Shown: positions 5,666 through 8,540 of the stretch, in pieces
How the letters are laid out: the number at the start of each line of letters is the position of its first letter
Position numbering within the stretch: the stretch's first letter is position 1
NCBI RefSeq assembly: GCF_937997595.1
Contig: NZ_CALKTS010000165.1
Span: 1-8,540, forward strand
DNA from: an uncultured Campylobacter sp.
GTDB lineage: Bacteria; Campylobacterota; Campylobacteria; Campylobacterales; Campylobacteraceae
DNA length: 8,540 nucleotides
Reading direction: 5' to 3'
The notes under the pieces: model-generated
Databases searched by the model: none
Told to the model about the DNA's origin: nothing
What the model saw: only the letters and a program-made list of their open reading frames with translations
Translations under genes and position numbers: made by a program

Positions 5666-7087
5666 TCAGCCCAGTTTCTGTTTCAAAAGCTCGTTCACCT
5701 TCGCAGGATTAAACGCGCCCTTGCCCTCTTTCATCACTTGGCCTACGAAGAAGCCGAATAGCTTGTCCTTGCCGCCGCGATAGTCTGCGACCTTGTCCTC
5801 GTTTTCGCTCATCACGCGCGCTATGATCTCCAAAATCGCGCCGTCGTCGCTTACCTGCCTCAAGCCTAACTTGTCGATGACCGAGCTTACGGCCTCGTCG
5901 TGCTCCATTAGATAATCAAGCACCTCTTTAGCGGCCTTTTGCGACACTGCGCCGCCTTCGATCGCGCTTAAAAGCTCATTCATCTTCGCGCTACCTACGG
6001 GCGAGTCCTCGATCGTAACGCCATTTTTAAGCCTGCCCGCAAGCTCGACGGTAAGCCAGCTGACGCAGAGCTTCGGCTCGTGCCCCGCGGCGATCAGATC
6101 CTCAAAAAATCGCGCGTTTTCGTAGGTCGAGATTATGATCTCGGCGTCCTTCTCTTTAACGCCCAGCTCGCGGACATAGCGTACTTTTTTTTGATCCGGC
6201 AGCTCGGGGATCTGCCGCGCAGCAGCCAGCATCTCGTCATCCACGATCACGGTTAGCAGGTCGGGATCGGGGAAATAGCGGTACTCGGCGCTGTCTTCTT
6301 TACTACGCATCGGCTTGGTGATGAACTTAGCGGTGTCAAAAAGGCGGGTTTCTTGTACGACCTCTTGCTCATATTTGCCGTCCTGCCACGCTTCGATCTG
6401 ACGCTCGATCTCAAACTCGATCGCCTTTTGGATAAATTTAAAGGAGTTTAAATTTTTAATCTCCACGCGCGTGTAGAGCTTTTGCTCGCCTTGCGGGCGG
6501 ATGCTGACGTTTACGTCGCAGCGAAACGAGCCTTCTTGCATGTTCGCGTCGCTGATATTTAAAAAACGCAAAATGCTATGGAGTTTTTTTAGATACGCGA
6601 CCGCCTCATCCGCAGAGCGCATATCAGGCTCGCTTACGATCTCCAAAAGCGGCGTGCCGGCGCGGTTTAGATCGACTAGGCTGCGCGAGCTTTCGTGATT
6701 ATTTTTGCCCGCGTCCTCCTCCAGGTGCGCGCGCGTGATGCCGATGCGCTTGCTCTGTCCCTCCGCAGCTATAAAAAGCTCGCCGTGCTCGACGATCGGG
6801 ATCGTCCACTGCGAAATTTGATACGCCTTGGGAAGGTCGGGATAGAAGTAGTTTTTGCGGTCGAATACCGACTTGCGATTGATCGTCGCATTGACGGCGG
6901 TGCCGAAGCTGATGGCTTTTTTAACCGCCTCCTCGTTTAGCACGGGAAGAGCGCCCGGAAGCGCCAAGCAGGTCGGGCAGACGTGCGAATTCGCCTCATC
7001 GCCGAAGCTCGTGGGGCAGGAGCAAAAAATTTTGGTTTTGGTATTTAGCTGGCAGTGTACCTCCAGGCCGATCACGGTTTCAAACAT
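5666..7087 (-). CDS. gatB: Aspartyl/glutamyl-tRNA amidotransferase subunit B
   Basis: Subunit of the GatCAB complex, which converts Glu-tRNA(Gln) and, where needed, Asp-tRNA(Asn) to the amidated tRNAs; needed in Campylobacter, which as I recall lacks glutaminyl-tRNA synthetase. GatB carries the kinase (ATP-dependent activation) site and binds the tRNA. At 473 residues it has full family length. Visible motifs are the start MFETVIGLEVHCQLNTKTK with E9 and H11, paired cysteines CSC (22-24) and CPTC (37-40) that probably bind zinc, FDRKNYFYPDLPKAYQIS (75-92), the catalytic-region RAHLEEDAGK (119-128), EGSFRCDVNVS (185-195) and EYRYFPDPDL (268-277); the C-terminal part is the GatB/YqeY tRNA-binding domain. 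The ATG at 7087 follows AAAGG with an 8-nt spacer. gatA and gatC are not in the window. It has a candidate promoter of its own at 7121-7126. Confidence 0.97.
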   Translation of the reverse strand: MFETVIGLEVHCQLNTKTKIFCSCPTSFGDEANSHVCPTCLALPGALPVLNEEAVKKAISFGTAVNATINRKSVFDRKNYFYPDLPKAYQISQWTIPIVEHGELFIAAEGQSKRIGITRAHLEEDAGKNNHESSRSLVDLNRAGTPLLEIVSEPDMRSADEAVAYLKKLHSILRFLNISDANMQEGSFRCDVNVSIRPQGEQKLYTRVEIKNLNSFKFIQKAIEFEIERQIEAWQDGKYEQEVVQETRLFDTAKFITKPMRSKEDSAEYRYFPDPDLLTVIVDDEMLAAARQIPELPDQKKVRYVRELGVKEKDAEIIISTYENARFFEDLIAAGHEPKLCVSWLTVELAGRLKNGVTIEDSPVGSAKMNELLSAIEGGAVSQKAAKEVLDYLMEHDEAVSSVIDKLGLRQVSDDGAILEIIARVMSENEDKVADYRGGKDKLFGFFVGQVMKEGKGAFNPAKVNELLKQKLG

Positions 7088-7120
7088 AAACTTAACCTTT
7101 TAGAATAAAAATTTCGCGTA

Positions 7121-7126
7121 ATTTTA
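7121..7126 (-). promoter_or_regulatory. Candidate -10 box for gatB
   Basis: The minus strand reads TTG-TAAAAT-TACGCG about 33 nt before the ATG, in AT-rich DNA. The same arrangement (GTG-TAAAAT-ACGCC) lies upstream of atpB. No -35 box is visible. Predicted leader of about 25-30 nt. Confidence 0.4.
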
Positions 7127-7153
7127 CAATTTTTTGCTTTAATACTCGCTTGT

Positions 7154-7172
7154 AGCGGCGCGCGGCGCGGCT
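7154..7172. other. GC-rich imperfect hairpin between the atpB operon and gatB
   Basis: The plus strand reads AGCGGCGCGCGGCGCGGCT, which folds into a 7-bp stem with one G-G mismatch and a 3-nt loop. It stands out in an otherwise AT-rich gap and lies about 30 nt after the stop codon of the small membrane protein. It could end the atpB transcript, but on the minus strand it is followed by ACAAGCGAG, not by a T-run, so factor-independent termination is doubtful. Confidence 0.35.
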
Positions 7173-7200
7173 AAATTTTAAAATTTAATCGGATAGATTT

Positions 7201-7425
7201 TTACTCGCCGCCGCTAAGGAGCTTTTCTTTCAGATCGAAAACATCGACCATCAAGCAGGTGATGATGACGCAAATCACGCCCGGAGCGGTGCAGATGAAG
7301 AGGAATTTTAACCCCAAAAAATAAAATGACGGATAGGCAAAAAAGACGAATGCGCCGACGAAGATCAATCCGAACGACGCACCCACGAGGAAGTATAAGA
7401 AATTTCGCTTAAAATTAATGCTCAT
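7201..7425 (-). CDS. Small two-helix membrane protein (Cj1203c-like)
   Basis: A 74-residue protein with a basic start (MSINFKRNF), two hydrophobic helices at about 9-30 and 41-61, and a charged tail (DVFDLKEKLLSGGE). Its position directly after atpB corresponds, as I recall, to C. jejuni Cj1203c, an uncharacterised integral membrane protein next to atpB. Its ATG lies inside the last codons of atpB, and the shared stretch ATGAGCATTAA is 11 nt long. With no good Shine-Dalgarno before the ATG, translational coupling to atpB is likely. A role in ATP synthase assembly or membrane placement would fit the coupling but is only inference; it shows none of the residues of subunits b or c. Confidence 0.8.
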   Translation of the reverse strand: MSINFKRNFLYFLVGASFGLIFVGAFVFFAYPSFYFLGLKFLFICTAPGVICVIITCLMVDVFDLKEKLLSGGE

Positions 7426-8095
7426 CGACGATCACGGCGCCCGCTAGATAAACGTAGCTTAAAACCATGAAAATAAAAGTCTGTAAAATCGCCATAAAAG
7501 TAAGCAGCGCGAACGGCACCATCGGTATTAGCGCAGGAGCGAGAGTAAGCATAACGAGCAGGAAGGTATCGTCGCCTTTGATGTTTCCAAAAAGTCGGAA
7601 CGAAAGCGATACGACGCGCGAAAAATGCGAGACGATCTCTATGACGAACATAAACGGAGCTAGGATTTTCACCGGCCCCATAAAGTGCTTTAGATAGTTG
7701 ATCACGCCATGCTCGCGAACGCCCTCAAAATGGTAATACAACCAAACGCAAAGCGTAAGCGAAAGGGTTAAATTTAGACTCGCGCTCGGCGACTCAAAGC
7801 CCGGCACCAAGCCGATAACGTTACTAAAAAATATCACAAATCCCAATGTTGCGATTAGCGGAAGATATTTTTTGGCTTGTTCCTCGCTACCCATCGCGTC
7901 CTTACCGATCGTTAGCACGCCGCTTAAGTAGGCTTCGGCGATGTTTTGCATGCCGTGGGGTACAAGCTGAAGCGAGCGAGTGGAACAAAGCGCGACGGCT
8001 ACGATGATAGCGACGACCAAAAAGAAGTAAAAAAGGTAGATAAAAGTGTGGTCGTAAGAAATTAAACCGCCGAAAAGGAAGATGTCTTTTAGCAT
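7415..8095 (-). CDS. atpB: F0F1 ATP synthase subunit a
   Basis: Subunit a of the membrane F0 sector, which forms the two proton half-channels next to the rotating c-ring. The protein has 226 residues, the size I recall for Campylobacter AtpB, and five or six hydrophobic segments. The invariant channel arginine is R167 in SLSFRLFGNIKGDD (163-176), matching E. coli R210. The conserved glutamine Q205 in AILQTFIFMVLSYVYLAGA (202-220) matches E. coli Q252. The N-terminal part also shows LVPHGMQN (44-51) and FSNVIGLVPGFESPSASLN (90-108), typical of the family. The ATG at 8095 follows AAGGG with 5-nt spacing. The gene stands apart from other atp genes, as is usual in Campylobacterota, and is followed by an overlapping small membrane protein. 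Confidence 0.97.
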   Translation of the reverse strand: MLKDIFLFGGLISYDHTFIYLFYFFLVVAIIVAVALCSTRSLQLVPHGMQNIAEAYLSGVLTIGKDAMGSEEQAKKYLPLIATLGFVIFFSNVIGLVPGFESPSASLNLTLSLTLCVWLYYHFEGVREHGVINYLKHFMGPVKILAPFMFVIEIVSHFSRVVSLSFRLFGNIKGDDTFLLVMLTLAPALIPMVPFALLTFMAILQTFIFMVLSYVYLAGAVIVDEH

Positions 8096-8126
8096 AAAAA
8101 CCCTTGATCGTTGAAATTTGAGGCGT

Positions 8127-8132
8127 ATTTTA
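8127..8132 (-). promoter_or_regulatory. Candidate -10 box for atpB
   Basis: The minus strand reads GTG-TAAAAT-ACGCC, about 31 nt before the atpB ATG, downstream of a strongly A/T-periodic tract (8135-8165) of the kind that replaces a -35 box in Campylobacter. This would give a leader of about 25 nt. Confidence 0.4.
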
Positions 8133-8377
8133 CACTTCTATTCGTTAAAGTATATTTAAATTTACGCTAGCGAGTAAAATTTTGAGCTTTGCGAGTTCTT
8201 GCACCGCTTTGCTTGCCTAGCACTTTCGTCTAGCTTGCGCGCCATTTATGCGGGAATTTTGCGTTTTTTTAGCATTTAACTTCACATTTTCAGCATTTCA
8301 GCAAATGACAAAATTTTAGCTGGTAAGCACGAAATTTGGGGCCATACTGCCAATTCGCCATTATTGCAAATATAGAA
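8133..8377. other. Gene-free region upstream of atpB
   Basis: No supported gene or RNA. The sequence is AT-rich with stops in all frames. In C. jejuni, as I recall, radA (Cj1205c) precedes atpB; nothing like it is visible here. Confidence 0.4.
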
Positions 8378-8540
8378 TTAATCTGGCACATACGGCGAAG
8401 CTCTAAGCCGGCTGGCGGTAAAATTTGTGTTTAAAGATACGAAAAGCACGATAAAATTTACCGCGATGGCACCGCGATAAATTCCAAGAATTCCAAGAAT
8501 TCCAAGAATTCCAAGAATTCCAAGAATTCCAAGAATTCCA
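8378..8540 (-). CDS. Possible C-terminal end of a gene running off the right edge
   Basis: One minus-strand frame is open from the window edge to a TAA at 8380-8378. It would encode repeated L-G-I triplets (from the 9-bp repeat) followed by YRGAIAVNFIVLFVSLNT and NFTASRLRASPYVPD. The hydrophobic stretch and normal codons are suggestive. But the repeat is open in all six frames, so only the 34 codons after it are informative, and a frame that long is often open by chance. The plus-strand reading DKIYRDGTAINSK is about equally plausible. No family recognised. Confidence 0.18.
   Translation of the reverse strand, partial: GILGILGILGILGILGILGIYRGAIAVNFIVLFVSLNTNFTASRLRASPYVPD
8416..8463. repeat. 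Imperfect 11-bp inverted repeat
   Basis: CGGTAAAATTT (8416-8426) and AAAATTTACCG (8453-8463) are reverse complements at 10 of 11 positions, with a 26-nt loop. It belongs to the GGTAAATTT-type inverted repeats that recur in the gaps of this window. Confidence 0.45.
8480..8540. repeat. Perfect 9-bp tandem repeat (AATTCCAAG)n at the window edge
   Basis: Six complete identical copies of AATTCCAAG followed by AATTCCA, running into the end of the window, so the true copy number is unknown and at least 6.8. Each junction contains GAATTC. The period is a multiple of three and no frame of the repeat contains a stop: plus frames read NSK, IPR or FQE and minus frames LGI, LEF or WNS. Just before it the octamer ACCGCGAT occurs twice (8460-8467 and 8471-8478). 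Confidence 0.95.

Noticed and set aside
7154..7172. Intrinsic terminator for the atpB operon
   Set aside because: The GC-rich hairpin is real but has a mismatch and no T-run on the transcribed side, so it is listed only as a hairpin.

Overview
The window looks like a chromosomal segment of a Campylobacter from the higher-GC oral group (C. gracilis, C. rectus or C. showae type). Three things point there. The genes are typical campylobacterial housekeeping genes. The intergenic DNA is full of AAATTT/AAAATTTTA words although coding DNA is close to 50% GC. The order atpB - small membrane protein ... gatB - gpsA follows, as I recall it, the C. jejuni order Cj1204c-Cj1203c ... Cj1197c-Cj1196c. The species call is inference. 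All well-supported genes lie on the minus strand, so the window reads right to left.

Layout from right to left. 8133-8540 is an upstream intergenic region that ends, at the window edge, in a perfect 9-bp tandem repeat; a minus-strand frame through it may be the end of an unseen gene. 7415-8095 is atpB (F0 subunit a), overlapped by 11 nt by a 74-codon two-helix membrane protein (7201-7425). 5666-7087 is gatB. 4668-5665 is about 1 kb with no convincing intact gene: it holds a 127-codon hypothetical frame, coding-like debris in other frames, and a degenerate array of about 16 bp AT-rich units just upstream of gpsA. 3753-4667 is gpsA. 3102-3752 is another gene-poor stretch, with a pair of diverged repeats and the probable uraA promoter. 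1736-2977 is a uracil/xanthine-type NCS2 permease (uraA). 104-1552 is a DKNYY-family protein anchored in the membrane at both ends.

Functionally the genes are unrelated housekeeping units rather than one system: proton translocation (AtpB), Gln-tRNA(Gln)/Asn-tRNA(Asn) formation (GatB), glycerol-3-phosphate supply for phospholipids (GpsA) and nucleobase uptake (UraA). Large gaps suggest mostly separate transcripts, with atpB and its overlapping partner as one operon.

The most interesting signal is the leader of uraA. A seven-codon ORF with a very good Shine-Dalgarno ends inside the base of a 51-nt stem-loop (13 perfect base pairs, then an inner stem), which lies about 50 nt before the uraA start. 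This looks like a possible translation-coupled regulatory leader and I know of no description of it. Other points are a 15-bp perfect inverted repeat after uraA, the 9-bp satellite at the right edge, and a possibly decayed gene between gatB and gpsA.
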